Shown here: positions 1-8,430 of the stretch, one piece after another | Layout: the number at the start of each line of letters is the position of its first letter | Position numbering within the stretch: position 1 is the first letter of the stretch | Assembly (NCBI GenBank): GCA_902475545.1 | Contig: CABRZP010000001.1 | Span: 62,001 to 126,000 of the forward strand | Origin: an uncultured bacterium | Lineage (GTDB): Bacteria; Cyanobacteriota; Vampirovibrionia; Gastranaerophilales; Gastranaerophilaceae | Direction of reading: 5' to 3' | Length of the DNA stretch: 64,000 bases | Position numbers and translations under genes: made by a program | The notes under the pieces: generated by a model | What the model saw: the letters and a program-made list of their open reading frames with translations, nothing else | What the model was told of the DNA's origin: nothing | Databases searched by the model: none

Positions 1-506
1 TCTGTAAAATGGTTAACTATATCACAAAGGTATTCTGCTCCGTAAATATTTACTCCTTCAATCAGGGCTGCTTCTTTTACATTTGCTTTCGGAACAAAAA
101 TTTCAGTGATTCCTGCGTCTTTCAACCCCAGAACCAATGGTAATACCCCATTTACACCCCTTATCATTCCATCTAAAGCTAATTCGCCAATAAATGCATG
201 GTTTTTAACTTTTTCCCAATCAAGAGTTTCTTCTTCTGTTAAAATTCCTATTGCTATTGGTAAATCAAAACTTGTTCCAACTTTTTTTAGGTCTGCCGGT
301 GCAAGGTTTATAATAACTTTCTTGGAAGGGAAGGTATAGCCTGAATTTTTTATTGCGGATTTTACTCTATCCCGAGCTTCGTTAACAGATGCATCAGGAA
401 GCCCTACAATTGACATTCCCGGTAAAGAGTTTGTCACATCTGTTTCGACTGACACTTCGTATGCATTTAATCCGATTACTGTTCCTGTTTTTATTCTATT
501 AACCAT
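1..506 (-). CDS. yifB: YifB/ComM family Mg-chelatase-like ATPase, N-terminal part (runs off window)
   Basis: 168 codons are visible from ATG at 506; the rest lies beyond the left edge. The opening NRIKTGTVIGLNAYEV, then IVGLPDASVNEARDRV and NLAPADLKKVGTSFDLP, are the signature N-terminal ChlI-like domain of the YifB/ComM family. The AAA+ and C-terminal modules are out of view. ComM acts as a helicase promoting branch migration during natural transformation; in other species the role is unclear. The start sits exactly 6 nt after an extended -10 box with no Shine-Dalgarno, so a leaderless mRNA is predicted. Family assignment is firm; function in this organism is inferred. Confidence 0.9.
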   Translation of the reverse strand, partial: MVNRIKTGTVIGLNAYEVSVETDVTNSLPGMSIVGLPDASVNEARDRVKSAIKNSGYTFPSKKVIINLAPADLKKVGTSFDLPIAIGILTEEETLDWEKVKNHAFIGELALDGMIRGVNGVLPLVLGLKDAGITEIFVPKANVKEAALIEGVNIYGAEYLCDIVNHFT

Positions 507-512
507 ACGGCT

Positions 513-521
513 AGTATAGCA
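513..521 (-). promoter_or_regulatory. Extended -10 promoter of yifB, leaderless type
   Basis: On the minus strand this reads TGC-TATACT, followed by 6 nt and then the yifB ATG. Transcription is expected to begin at or next to the A of the start codon. Confidence 0.55.
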
Positions 522-554
522 CGAATAATATTATTTGTATTTCGGGTTAAATTA

Positions 555-563
555 TGATAAAAT
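555..563 (+). promoter_or_regulatory. Extended -10 promoter of the M16-like gene
   Basis: TGA-TAAAAT lies 25 nt upstream of the ATG at 589, leaving room for a short leader carrying a GAGGA ribosome site. It is divergent from the yifB promoter. Confidence 0.5.
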
Positions 564-588
564 TTGAACGAAGAAGAGGACAGTTTTT

Positions 589-1803
589 ATGGATAAGCAA
601 ATTTTAAGATTGAAAAACAATATTGAATATATTTACAAAAAGAATGATAACACTCCTAGGATGGCATTTTGTTTGAATTTTTTAATTAATGATGTAGAAA
701 AGATTCCGGGTGTATATTCATTACTGGCAAGATTATTGCTACAAGGGACAACAAAATATTCTTCAGAAGAGCTTGCTAATGAGTTTGAAAAATCTGCAAT
801 AGATTTTTCTATTGATTTGTTGCCAAATTTTTTAAGATTAAAATTTGTATGTTTAAACGAAGATTTTTCAAAAGCTGTTGAACTATTAGGTGAAGTTGTT
901 AAAAATTCTACATTTGAAGAATTTGAAAAAGAACGTATTAAAATAAAAGGTGAAATTACTGCGGATTTAGATTCTCCAAGAGCAACCGCTATGGATGCTT
1001 ATTACAAAGCAATGTTTGGTAACCATTACTATGGCAATTCAATGACTAAAGTTTTGGAAAATATTGATTCTATTACAAAAGAGGACGTTGTTGAAGCATA
1101 TAATTCTTTGTTAGAGACCGGTAAAAAAACACTTGCAGTTGTTGGTGCTCTGGAAAATGAAGATATTCTTCCTCAAATTGAAGCTGTTGTTGGAGAATTC
1201 CCGCCATCCGTTGATGGTAATTTTAATATAGAGAAGCCTGTGCTGGCAGAAAACAAGGAAGTTATAAATGTTCGTTCAGATTTAAATCAGGCACATATTA
1301 TAAAAGGGTGGCAGGTTGCAACTTGTAAAGAAGAAGATTATCCTGTTTTGATTTTATTGAATGTTATATTAGGAGCTTCAGGGTTATCTTCAAGATTATT
1401 CCTTGAGTTGAGAGATAAAAAAGGTTTGGCTTATGTTGTAAGAAGTTCTTATGAAACATTTAAGCTTGCCGGTAATTTTATGATTTATATTGCAACTGAA
1501 CCTAAAAATATTGAAATTTCTTTGAAAGGATTTGAAGAAGAAATTGAAAAAATTAAGACAGTTTTAGTTCCGGAAAAAGAACTTGAGGATGCCAAAAATA
1601 ACTTTATCGGCAAATGTGCATTTTTATCAGAAACAAATATTCAGCAAGCATGTACTTTTGCTAAATACGGAGTTTTAGATTTAGGGTTTGATTATTCCGA
1701 AGAGATGAAAGAAAATGTCAAAGCTGTTACATCTGAACAGGTGCTTAATTGTGCAAAAAAATATTTCTCAGGTAACAGTGTTCTTTCTATTATTAAACCA
1801 TAA
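589..1803 (+). CDS. M16 (insulinase) family protein lacking the zinc motif
   Basis: 404 aa with the two-domain layout of processing-peptidase-like M16B proteins. The C-terminal half has the typical LFLELRDKKGLAYVVRSSYE segment (R/Y substrate-binding motif). The N-terminal segment that should carry HxxEH reads GVYSLLARLLLQGT, so the two His and the Glu are replaced by Ser44, Arg48 and Ala47. It should therefore be inactive on its own, like the non-catalytic partner in two-subunit M16B pairs. No catalytic partner gene is adjacent. No signal peptide is evident. The start is supported by GAGGA 8-9 nt upstream. Confidence 0.85.
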   Translation: MDKQILRLKNNIEYIYKKNDNTPRMAFCLNFLINDVEKIPGVYSLLARLLLQGTTKYSSEELANEFEKSAIDFSIDLLPNFLRLKFVCLNEDFSKAVELLGEVVKNSTFEEFEKERIKIKGEITADLDSPRATAMDAYYKAMFGNHYYGNSMTKVLENIDSITKEDVVEAYNSLLETGKKTLAVVGALENEDILPQIEAVVGEFPPSVDGNFNIEKPVLAENKEVINVRSDLNQAHIIKGWQVATCKEEDYPVLILLNVILGASGLSSRLFLELRDKKGLAYVVRSSYETFKLAGNFMIYIATEPKNIEISLKGFEEEIEKIKTVLVPEKELEDAKNNFIGKCAFLSETNIQQACTFAKYGVLDLGFDYSEEMKENVKAVTSEQVLNCAKKYFSGNSVLSIIKP

Positions 1804-1865
1804 CTTATCAGGTAATAGTTTTCTTTGTTATATTTGCAAATAATCTTACGTGAGAGGATTGTTTT

Positions 1866-2435
1866 GTGAAGAATAAAATTTGGAAAATTATATATTTTAT
1901 TTTTTTTACAATCCTCTTTTGTCGTAATCCGATAGTGTTTGCAGATGAATGTGTGTCAAAATCTCCTGCAAAAGTTTCGGTTCAAATGTCGCAAAATTAT
2001 TATTCTACAGCTGAAATTGAAAATCTTTTCAGGCAATATTTATCTTCACTGAAAAATGTTGAATATACAAAAGTTCCCAGAGGGCTTGTCATAAGTATAG
2101 AGTCAAAAACTTTTTTTGAAGATGGCAAAACAGATATTTTAGAGTCTTCAAAGCCTATACTTGATGCGATTGCTGATGTTGTTATTTATTTAGATAAAGA
2201 ATGTATTATTGAAGGTAATTCTAATATTAATGAAGAAGAGTTTTATTTGTATAATTGGGAATTATCAGCAGTAAGAGCTGATAAAATAGCGGAATATTTT
2301 ATTAATGTCAAAAAACTGAATGCCCGAAATATACAAGCAATCGGATTAGGTGATATTTCACCGGCAATTGAAAATATGAATAATCGTATTGATTTTGTTA
2401 TTATTAATTACGATAAAGCGGATATTAAACAATAG
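1866..2435 (+). CDS. Exported OmpA-domain protein
   Basis: 189 aa from a GTG start preceded by GAGAGGA at a 7-nt spacing. Residues 1-26 form a signal peptide (KNKIW, hydrophobic stretch, VFADE). The C-terminal ~120 residues have the OmpA/MotB peptidoglycan-binding pattern: FFEDGKTDILESSKPILDAI near the domain start, and LSAVRADKIAEYF, NIQAIGLGD and NNRIDFVI at the end. It probably sits in the periplasm or outer membrane and binds the cell wall. Its last 11 bases overlap the end of the convergent sigma-factor gene. There is no beta-barrel, so it is not full-length OmpA; it could be a MotB-like or Pal-like anchor. Confidence 0.75.
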   Translation: MKNKIWKIIYFIFFTILFCRNPIVFADECVSKSPAKVSVQMSQNYYSTAEIENLFRQYLSSLKNVEYTKVPRGLVISIESKTFFEDGKTDILESSKPILDAIADVVIYLDKECIIEGNSNINEEEFYLYNWELSAVRADKIAEYFINVKKLNARNIQAIGLGDISPAIENMNNRIDFVIINYDKADIKQ

Positions 2436-3249
2436 CTTGTTGAAGTCTGGATGTACGATTTTCATTAAGTATGTTTTTAAGTTTCATGATACCTTGAGCA
2501 TGAAGCTGACATACTCTGGATTCAGACATGCCCAAAGTGCTGCCGATTTCTTTCATTGTCATGTTTTCTTGATAGTAAAGAACTAAGAGAACTCTTTCTC
2601 TTTCAGGAAGTCTTTGAAGAGCTTTTTGCAAGTCTGTTTTTACATTTTTTTCTTCCATTCGTTCTTGCGGGTTTAATTTATGGGAATCTTCTATTGTATC
2701 GATGATTTCCATACTATCTTCGGAAGATCCTCTTTTATCGTATATGGAGGTTATAGTTACGTCTTCTGACATTATCTGGTTAACTTTTTCAACATCCATA
2801 TCAAGATAGTTAGCAATTTCTGAAGCAGTAGGGATTCTTCCTAATTCTTGTTTTAGAAATTCGGTTGCCTGTTTAATATCTTTAATTTTTTTCCTTACTG
2901 TTCTTGGAAGAAAATCCTGTGCTCTGATTTTATCAATAATAGAACCTCTAATTCTGATTAGAGCGTAAGTCTCAAAACGAGTAGCCTTTTGCGGAGAGAA
3001 ACGTTCAACAGCATTGATTAACCCTTCAACTCCATATCCGGTGATATCTTCTATTGATATAGTTGCAGGAAGTGAAACTTTAACACGTCCTACTGCATAT
3101 CTTACAAGGTAGATGTATTGAACAATAAGAAGGTCACGGGAATGTTTATCTGATTTGTCAGAAAGATATTTGTCCCAGAGCTCTACGAGTTCGTTCTCGG
3201 ATAATCGTTTTATGTTGTTATAAGAAGAAAAATCAAAACTCTGTTCCAT
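2425..3249 (-). CDS. FliA/WhiG-type sigma-70 family factor
   Basis: 274 aa alternative sigma factor with region 2 (GYGVEGLINAVERFSP and RFETYALIRIRGSIIDKIR), region 3 (RIPTASEIANYLDM) and region 4 helix-turn-helix (NMTMKEIGSTLGMSESRVCQ). The RIRGSIID..R block and lack of region 1 match the FliA/WhiG/SigF class, which controls flagellar, stress or developmental genes. The ATG is preceded by GAGGT at 4 nt. It is monocistronic and faces the OmpA-domain gene. A second, shorter sigma factor lies at 14.4 kb. The regulon cannot be deduced from this window. Confidence 0.88.
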   Translation of the reverse strand: MEQSFDFSSYNNIKRLSENELVELWDKYLSDKSDKHSRDLLIVQYIYLVRYAVGRVKVSLPATISIEDITGYGVEGLINAVERFSPQKATRFETYALIRIRGSIIDKIRAQDFLPRTVRKKIKDIKQATEFLKQELGRIPTASEIANYLDMDVEKVNQIMSEDVTITSIYDKRGSSEDSMEIIDTIEDSHKLNPQERMEEKNVKTDLQKALQRLPERERVLLVLYYQENMTMKEIGSTLGMSESRVCQLHAQGIMKLKNILNENRTSRLQQAIV

Positions 3250-3431
3250 TAACCTCTACCCAATTTAATCTTTATTACATTTCTATTCTATAATATATTA
3301 ACTTTTAAACATCATTTAAAAAGATGAAAACAACATACATGGATTAAAGTTTTTCTAATACATGTAGTGGGTAAATTAAAATATTATATAAACATGGTGA
3401 TAAAGCATGCTAATTGAGGCAGGTTTTAAAT

Positions 3432-3465
3432 AAAGAAAAGACCTCTTTTTAGAGGTCTTTTCTTT
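3432..3465 (-). terminator. Rho-independent terminator
   Basis: Perfect 14-bp stem (3432-3445 with 3452-3465) and 6-nt loop, with U-rich 3' arm when read on the minus strand. It lies just after the stop of the exported protein gene ending at 3488. Confidence 0.8.
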
Positions 3466-3487
3466 AAGCTTGAATAAATAAATCTTT

Positions 3488-3829
3488 CTAGAAGAATGAT
3501 TTTGTACCTTTTCCGCCAGGATTCCATTGAGTATTGGTTTGTCTGCCTTGTTTTGTTTGAATTCTTACCCTAGGTAAATCTTTTACCGGAACAGGTTTTC
3601 CTTCTGCAGCTGCATTTTGAGGAACCATGTTTTCGCCTAAGTTTGGTACATAAGTTCCAAGAACTTCGCCGTTTTGTCCATGAACCATAACTTGTCCGTT
3701 TGAGCTGGAGATAGAAGTTGCACCAGCAGGCAATAATGCCGGATTAAGAGGTTCTAATAATAATGGCTCAGCTGCATTAGCAGATGCTGCAAATGCTGTA
3801 ATTGCCAATAATAATAAAATCTTTTTCAT
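3488..3829 (-). CDS. Small exported protein of unknown function
   Basis: 113 aa from the internal ATG at 3829, chosen because it is preceded by GGAGT and begins a clear signal peptide (MKKILLLLAITAFAASANA, cleavage after ANA). A longer frame opens at 3889 but has no ribosome site. The mature part is Pro/Gly/Asn-rich with no Cys and includes NGQVMVHGQNGEVLGTY, ending GGKGTKSFF. No family recognised. It probably resides in the periplasm or is secreted. It is monocistronic with its own terminator downstream. Confidence 0.75.
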   Translation of the reverse strand: MKKILLLLAITAFAASANAAEPLLLEPLNPALLPAGATSISSSNGQVMVHGQNGEVLGTYVPNLGENMVPQNAAAEGKPVPVKDLPRVRIQTKQGRQTNTQWNPGGKGTKSFF

Positions 3830-3939
3830 TTTATGACTCCTATATTGTATTCTTAATATATTTATATAACGTAATTGTATAAAAATCAAACAAAAAATAA
3901 TTTGTTATATAATTATATAAAACATGAAGGAGTGAAAAA

Positions 3940-4782
3940 GTGCGGGAAAGATTGCCGGAATATTTAAAACGACCGATTATTGATACAGAAAAAACAAGAT
4001 TTGTAAGAAAAATTCTTAAGTCAAATTGCCTTAATACAGTGTGTGAAGGGGCAAGGTGTCCTAATAAAAATGAATGTTATTCCCAGCATACGGCTACATT
4101 TTTGATTATGGGTAGTGTATGTACAAGAAATTGTAAGTATTGTAATATATCTTGTCAAAAGCCGGAGCCTTTGGATAAAGAAGAGCCGTTAAATGTAGCA
4201 AAAGCGGTCAAAGAATTAGGGCTTAAATATGCTGTAATTACCTCGGTTACACGAGATGATTTACCTGACGGTGGTGCTGAACATTTTGCAAGATGTATTG
4301 ATGAAATTCGAAAAATTTCACCTGATACAAAGATAGAAATACTTACTCCGGATTTTAAAAATAATCAAGAGTCTTTGGATATTATTATTAAAGCTGCACC
4401 TGATGTGTTTAATCATAATATTGAAACTGTTCGAAATGTATTTAAAACTGCACGACCTCAAGGAAACTATGATAATTCATTGATGGTTTTAAAATATATT
4501 AGTGATAATAGTGATATTAAGACTAAATCAGGGCTTATGATTGGTCTTGGCGAAACTTTTGAACAAATAAAAGAAACTTTTGAAGATTTATATAATGTTA
4601 ATTGTGATATTGTGACTGTCGGACAATATATTCAACCTTCAAAAGAGCATCTTCCTGTTGCTAAGTATTACAAATTGGAAGAGTATGAAGAAATAAAAAA
4701 ACTTGCTGCACAGATTGGTATAAAACATTACCAAATTGGACCACTTGTAAGAAGTTCATATAATGCAGCAAATCTTATTTAA
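3940..4782 (+). CDS. lipA: Lipoyl synthase
   Basis: 280 aa radical SAM enzyme that inserts two sulfurs into protein-bound octanoyl groups to make lipoyl cofactor. Both iron-sulfur sites are visible: the auxiliary cluster Cys35-x4-Cys40-x5-Cys46 (CEGARCPNKNEC) and the radical SAM cluster Cys61-x3-Cys65-x2-Cys68 (CTRNCKYC). The C-terminal RSSY motif that ligates the auxiliary cluster is at VRSSYNA. Length is normal. The start is GTG at 3940, supported by AAGGAG at 3927-3932. No lipB is adjacent. Confidence 0.95.
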   Translation: MRERLPEYLKRPIIDTEKTRFVRKILKSNCLNTVCEGARCPNKNECYSQHTATFLIMGSVCTRNCKYCNISCQKPEPLDKEEPLNVAKAVKELGLKYAVITSVTRDDLPDGGAEHFARCIDEIRKISPDTKIEILTPDFKNNQESLDIIIKAAPDVFNHNIETVRNVFKTARPQGNYDNSLMVLKYISDNSDIKTKSGLMIGLGETFEQIKETFEDLYNVNCDIVTVGQYIQPSKEHLPVAKYYKLEEYEEIKKLAAQIGIKHYQIGPLVRSSYNAANLI

Positions 4783-4805
4783 TATATGGATAAACAATGA
4801 GCTGT

Positions 4806-5267
4806 TTATTTTAGTTTTTTGACTATATCATTTGTAATATCTTCTCCGCCTGAAACTACCATTCCTGTCGGAAGTACAAGATTATAGTTAGTTTTTTTTG
4901 CTTCATTTGATATCAGTGATTTTATCTTGAGTGTAATCTGTGAAATTTTATTATTATATTCTTCGTCTATTTGTTTTTTCTTGTCTTCAATTTGTTTTCT
5001 GTAAGTTGCTTCTTTTTCAAGAGCTTTAGATCGATTTGGCTCGTTTATGATATCATTTTGTGCCTTGGAAATCATTGTATTTAATTCTTCCATTTGCTTA
5101 TCCTGTGATATCTTTAATGATTGAATTTCAGGTGAATTGGAAAGTATTGTTGGAACGTCTACTACTGCTACTTTGTACTTTGAAGACGATACAGCAACAT
5201 TATTCATGTTGTAACCTACAAAAAATACCAAAACGCATGCTACTATAAACCAAAAGTTGTTTTTCAT
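4806..5267 (-). CDS. Skp/OmpH-like periplasmic chaperone
   Basis: 153 aa from ATG 5267, which has AGGGAT upstream; an upstream extension to 5339 lacks a ribosome site. A single hydrophobic segment (FWFIVACVLVFFVGYNM) is followed by KYKVAVVDVPTILSNSPEIQ, the typical OmpH/Skp start, then a long charged coiled coil (about residues 55-125) and a short C-terminal strand region. Skp-type proteins hold unfolded outer-membrane proteins in the periplasm. The N-terminal segment lacks an obvious signal peptidase I site, so it may stay membrane-anchored. Confidence 0.8.
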   Translation of the reverse strand: MKNNFWFIVACVLVFFVGYNMNNVAVSSSKYKVAVVDVPTILSNSPEIQSLKISQDKQMEELNTMISKAQNDIINEPNRSKALEKEATYRKQIEDKKKQIDEEYNNKISQITLKIKSLISNEAKKTNYNLVLPTGMVVSGGEDITNDIVKKLK

Positions 5268-5337
5268 AATATCCCTAACCTTTCTGAATACAAAAATTAT
5301 AAGAGTATTTTTGTTGAATTTTAACCCCCGATAAGGC

Positions 5338-5363
5338 AAAAAAAATTCCCCGAAAAGGGGAAT
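5338..5363 (-). terminator. Rho-independent terminator
   Basis: Stem ATTCCCC/GGGGAAT with a 5-nt loop, followed on the minus strand by eight T. It lies immediately after the stop of the gene ending at 5421. Confidence 0.8.
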
Positions 5364-5420
5364 AAAATTTGTGTAAACATAAGGAAATCAAAATTGAGAA
5401 ATATATTTAAATTTTATTTA

Positions 5421-5948
5421 TTATGCAAAAATACTTTTTAATGGTTCAACATCTTTTTGTTCTTCTTTTTTAGCTTGTTTAGCAAGAAGTTCACCGTTGT
5501 AGAAAGGATTTGAACCTTCTTTGTCTTTGGCAGTTGCTGCTGTGAAAATGCTGATGAAGTGTGATGCAGAATTTGTTTCAACTGATTTCTGAGTTTCTGT
5601 AACAACTTCATTAACAGCAGGCATGTATTTACCATCAACTCTTTTTGTTATTGCGGCTTGAGAGTTTAAATATTGAATAGAATTTAATGTAGTCTGGTTA
5701 AATTGGAATTGTAAAGTGTTATTCATTGCAATTTGTTTTTGAGCATTAACGTCAACTTTACCTTGATACAAGTCAATGCCTAATTCTACAGGTCTTGCAA
5801 TTGAATTTACTTGTTGAGAAGCAGAAGTATTAACAAAACGGGAGCTTTTTTCAGCAGCACGGTTAAGGATTTCTTTAGATACTTCTTTAAGGATAGAAGT
5901 ATCAATACCGTTCTTGTATAATGAAGTATAATTTACGTTTAGACTCAT
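5421..5948 (-). CDS. Unknown 175-aa protein, possibly lineage-specific
   Basis: 175 aa, rich in Asn, Gln, Ser and Thr, with no membrane segment and no signal peptide. The N terminus MSLNVNYTSLYKNGIDTS resembles other proteins of this window that start with short Asn-rich leaders. The middle (about 50-110) is Gln/Asn-rich and likely helical (QFQFNQTTLNSIQYLNSQ). AAGGGAT precedes the ATG. The gene stands alone with a terminator behind it and an 11-bp inverted repeat in its leader. No family recognised. Confidence 0.7.
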   Translation of the reverse strand: MSLNVNYTSLYKNGIDTSILKEVSKEILNRAAEKSSRFVNTSASQQVNSIARPVELGIDLYQGKVDVNAQKQIAMNNTLQFQFNQTTLNSIQYLNSQAAITKRVDGKYMPAVNEVVTETQKSVETNSASHFISIFTAATAKDKEGSNPFYNGELLAKQAKKEEQKDVEPLKSIFA

Positions 5949-5971
5949 TAGACTTATCCCTTTTGTTTCCT

Positions 5972-6000
5972 TACAAGTATATATTCGGCATATACTTGTA
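5972..6000 (-). promoter_or_regulatory. Inverted repeat in leader of the 5421-5948 gene
   Basis: Perfect 11-bp inverted repeat (5972-5982 and 5990-6000) with a 7-nt loop, about 24-52 nt upstream of the start codon. It could be an operator or an mRNA hairpin. There is no U-tract, so it is not a terminator. Confidence 0.45.
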
Positions 6001-6184
6001 GAAACTTTAATTTTTAAGTGCTAATTGTAAAGGTTTGTTAAGTTGAATTTAGTTTGTCTCAAATCCGCTTATGTTGTGCAATGCAACTGGATAGGATATG
6101 GTGCAACGTGACAATTTTAACTTTTAAAAATTGTTTATATATGAGTACGGGGAATTAAATATTTATTTTTGAAAGGGAATTGTT

Positions 6185-6712
6185 ATGGGAACAACACTAA
6201 ACAATTTAGGTGCTTGTGCATCAAATTTATTTACAGGTAAAAAATATGGCGGAGTTTTAGTTAACGATAAACTTACTCTTGTTCCGTCTAAAAGATTGAC
6301 TCAGTTTGTTGATAATGCAGCAAAACATGGTTTTGGGTTTGATACATCACATCCGCTAACAGGTTCTAAAGCTGGTGAGTATGCAAGACGTTTAGCTTCA
6401 GCCGGTAAAAATGCAGGGATAAATCCGGCGAATAGTTATGTGTATAGTCAAGCTCATGGATGGACTCAAATTGCAGAAATGGGCAAAGTTGGAGAACCAA
6501 AACCTGTTATTAATGTTGTCGAAGGATTAAAAAGTCCAACTAAAGAATTCTTCAAAAATATCGGTAGAAGAATTAAAACATCTACAAAGACTGTTGGTAA
6601 AAAGTTTGCAACAATCGGTAAAAAAGCCGGAGCTAAGATTGCAACAATGTTTAAATCTGCAGGTTCATGGTTGAAATCAATTCTGCCGAAAATAAAAGCT
6701 TTTATTAAATAA
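6185..6712 (+). CDS. Unknown protein with Lys-rich amphipathic C terminus
   Basis: 175 aa. GAAAGGGA precedes the ATG. The N-terminal half (1-120) is mildly charged and includes SNLFTGKKYGG near the start. The last ~52 residues are strongly basic and look like amphipathic helices built from repeating K/G/A/F units (VGKKFATIGKKAGAKIATMF, then SWLKSILPKIKAFIK). Such tails can bind membranes or nucleic acids, or resemble cationic pore-forming peptides; which applies here is unknown. No signal peptide is evident. It shares a bidirectional terminator with the next gene. Confidence 0.7.
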   Translation: MGTTLNNLGACASNLFTGKKYGGVLVNDKLTLVPSKRLTQFVDNAAKHGFGFDTSHPLTGSKAGEYARRLASAGKNAGINPANSYVYSQAHGWTQIAEMGKVGEPKPVINVVEGLKSPTKEFFKNIGRRIKTSTKTVGKKFATIGKKAGAKIATMFKSAGSWLKSILPKIKAFIK

Positions 6713-6732
6713 ATATTTGTATAAATTATAGT

Positions 6733-6760
6733 AAAAGACTGAATTTTAATTCAGTCTTTT
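6733..6760. terminator. Bidirectional Rho-independent terminator
   Basis: 12-bp stem (6733-6744 with 6749-6760) with A-rich 5' and U-rich 3' arms, located between two convergent genes. It can serve both. Confidence 0.8.
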
Positions 6761-7287
6761 TATTTTTCTATGTTTCGTGTCATTATAATATTTCCGTTTT
6801 TATCAAAACAATTTGTTCCAATCCAATGGGCAATAAGTGTACCTGATGGATTAAAAATAAATGTTTCATCTTCTGATACTCTTAAAGTCATATTTATCAG
6901 CTTACCTTGTGTGTTGTATTTGTAAGTCTTGTAAGGGTATTCTAACGAAGATTGCTTTTCGGTATGTGTTAACAGACCGTCGGAATTATAATACCAAACG
7001 TATTGAGGAGAGTCTAAATATTTTATAGCATAACTTCCGTCTGAAAAGTGTCCGAGAATTCTATCTTTTATGCTGGTATAACCTTGTAGAATTGCAGTAT
7101 TGTTTTCGGATTTATTGATGTCGTGTAGATTGTTTTTTATAAGAGGTTGAGAAATTTGAAGAGGACTGGTTTCAAACATTACTTTTTGTGCTTCTGAATC
7201 TGTATACTTTACTTCGCCGTTGAGAATTTGTGAATGTGCAGGCATGCATAAAAGTAATGTAGTAATTATAAATAAATATTTTTTCAT
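6760..7287 (-). CDS. Exported protein of unknown function with YD-like repeats
   Basis: 175 aa. Residues 1-19 form a signal peptide (MKKYLFIITTLLLCMPAHS). The mature protein includes DGSYAIKYLDSPQYVWYYN, DGLLTHTEKQ, YKYNTQGKLINMTL and FNPSGTLIAHW, short beta-strand repeats resembling MORN/YD-type turns. It is expected in the periplasm or outside the cell. Its stop codon lies in the shared terminator. No family assigned with confidence. Confidence 0.7.
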   Translation of the reverse strand: MKKYLFIITTLLLCMPAHSQILNGEVKYTDSEAQKVMFETSPLQISQPLIKNNLHDINKSENNTAILQGYTSIKDRILGHFSDGSYAIKYLDSPQYVWYYNSDGLLTHTEKQSSLEYPYKTYKYNTQGKLINMTLRVSEDETFIFNPSGTLIAHWIGTNCFDKNGNIIMTRNIEK

Positions 7288-7349
7288 ATAAGATTTTTAA
7301 TAATTTTTAAAAAAATATCAATGTGGCTATTTAAAAATTAATAATAGTT

Positions 7350-7358
7350 TGCTATAAT
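7350..7358 (+). promoter_or_regulatory. Extended -10 promoter of the 7.4-9.7 kb operon
   Basis: TGC-TATAAT, 40 nt before the first ATG at 7399. It is the only good promoter seen for the four-gene operon. Confidence 0.55.
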
Positions 7359-7398
7359 ATGGTAAAACTTAATAATTGGAAGTATAAGGATTTTTATT

Positions 7399-7896
7399 AT
7401 GAAAAAGATTGCAGCATTACTTTTGGTATTAGGAATGACTCTTCCTGCATTTGCGATAAATGATATTAACATGAATAGCAGAAAGTGCAGAAAACACCCT
7501 GAAAGATGTCAGGTTCCTATGACAACTCCTGTCCAAGAACAGCAAATGACACTTGGTATTGTGCAGAGAGATATAAAAATTGGAACATCTCAAGCTGAGG
7601 TTGCATCTGTTTTGGGCTCTCCAAATATTGTTACTCAAGATGCTGATGGTAAAGAAACCTGGATTTATGATAAAGTTTCGTCTATTACGTCATATAATAG
7701 TTCCGGCTTTGGTGTAGGGCTTGGCGGCGTTGGAGGAGGCTATGGCTCCGGCGGTTTTGGCGGTGGTATTGCTAATATCGGCTACAACAAACGTGGCGGA
7801 ACTGTGCAGTCTGTCCAAAAAACTCTGACTGTTGTTTTGAAGTTTGATGCAAAAGGTAATGTTGCGAATTTGAATTACCATATGAGTTCATTCTAG
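7399..7896 (+). CDS. Exported SmpA/BamE-like protein with glycine-rich insert
   Basis: 165 aa. Signal peptide 1-19 (MKKIAALLLVLGMTLPAFA). The core fits the SmpA/OmlA/BamE fold: DIKIGTSQAEVASVLGSPNIV, then KETWIYD and a late VLKFDAKGNVANLNY strand. A Gly/Ser-rich loop (GVGLGGVGGGYGSGG) interrupts the core around residues 105-125. BamE-type proteins assist outer-membrane assembly, but many small exported proteins share the fold. It has no lipobox Cys, so it is not a lipoprotein. It is first in an operon with two exported paralogues and a HEAT protein. Confidence 0.75.
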   Translation: MKKIAALLLVLGMTLPAFAINDINMNSRKCRKHPERCQVPMTTPVQEQQMTLGIVQRDIKIGTSQAEVASVLGSPNIVTQDADGKETWIYDKVSSITSYNSSGFGVGLGGVGGGYGSGGFGGGIANIGYNKRGGTVQSVQKTLTVVLKFDAKGNVANLNYHMSSF

Positions 7897-7905
7897 GAGT
7901 TTTTA

Positions 7906-8430
7906 ATGGTTAAAAAGTTATTAGCAATTTTATTTATTATGTGTTTTTCATTGCCTGTTTTTGCAAGAAAACGTCAAGCTGAGACTATTATTACTCCGAT
8001 GACACAGTTGGAAAAACGTCAATTCCAAACAAGAACTTATGATTCTGCGGACAAAGCTCTTGTTATGAAGGCTATGTTAAATGTTTTGCAGGATGAAGGT
8101 TTTATTGTTTATAATGCTAATCCACTATTGGGTTTTATTTATGGTGTAAAGGATTTTGATACGTCAGATAAAAATATTGATATTACTAAAGAATTCGGAC
8201 TGTCTAAAGCAAGACTTAACTGGAACGGTGTTAGTGTTGCGACTATTGAAACAACCGCTAATGTCACTGAATATGGTAAAAATATGCGTGTCAGAGTTAA
8301 TTTTAAACGTAAGCTATTGAATGTTTATGGTAATGCTCAATTTATTGATGATGTGAATGATGAAAATTACTATCAGGATTTTTTCTCAAAAGTTGACAAA
8401 GCTATATTTATACAGAAACAAAAAATATGA
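7906..8430 (+). CDS. Exported protein of unknown function, paralogue of its downstream neighbour
   Basis: 174 aa. Signal peptide MVKKLLAILFIMCFSLPVFA. The mature part opens QLEKRQFQTRTYDSADKALVMKA, continues MLNVLQDEGFIVYNANPLLGF, and ends in a V..F......VDKAIF segment. The same layout recurs in the next gene, so the two are tandem paralogues. It starts 9 nt after the previous stop and overlaps the next gene by 4 nt. It is predicted periplasmic. No family recognised. Confidence 0.75.
   Translation: MVKKLLAILFIMCFSLPVFARKRQAETIITPMTQLEKRQFQTRTYDSADKALVMKAMLNVLQDEGFIVYNANPLLGFIYGVKDFDTSDKNIDITKEFGLSKARLNWNGVSVATIETTANVTEYGKNMRVRVNFKRKLLNVYGNAQFIDDVNDENYYQDFFSKVDKAIFIQKQKI

Noticed and set aside
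106..339. Plus-strand ORF inside the yifB region
   Set aside because: The minus strand encodes conserved YifB sequence throughout; this frame is its shadow.
2389..2586. Plus-strand ORF overlapping the sigma factor gene
   Set aside because: It lies antisense to a clear FliA-type gene, with no start signal and no recognisable protein.
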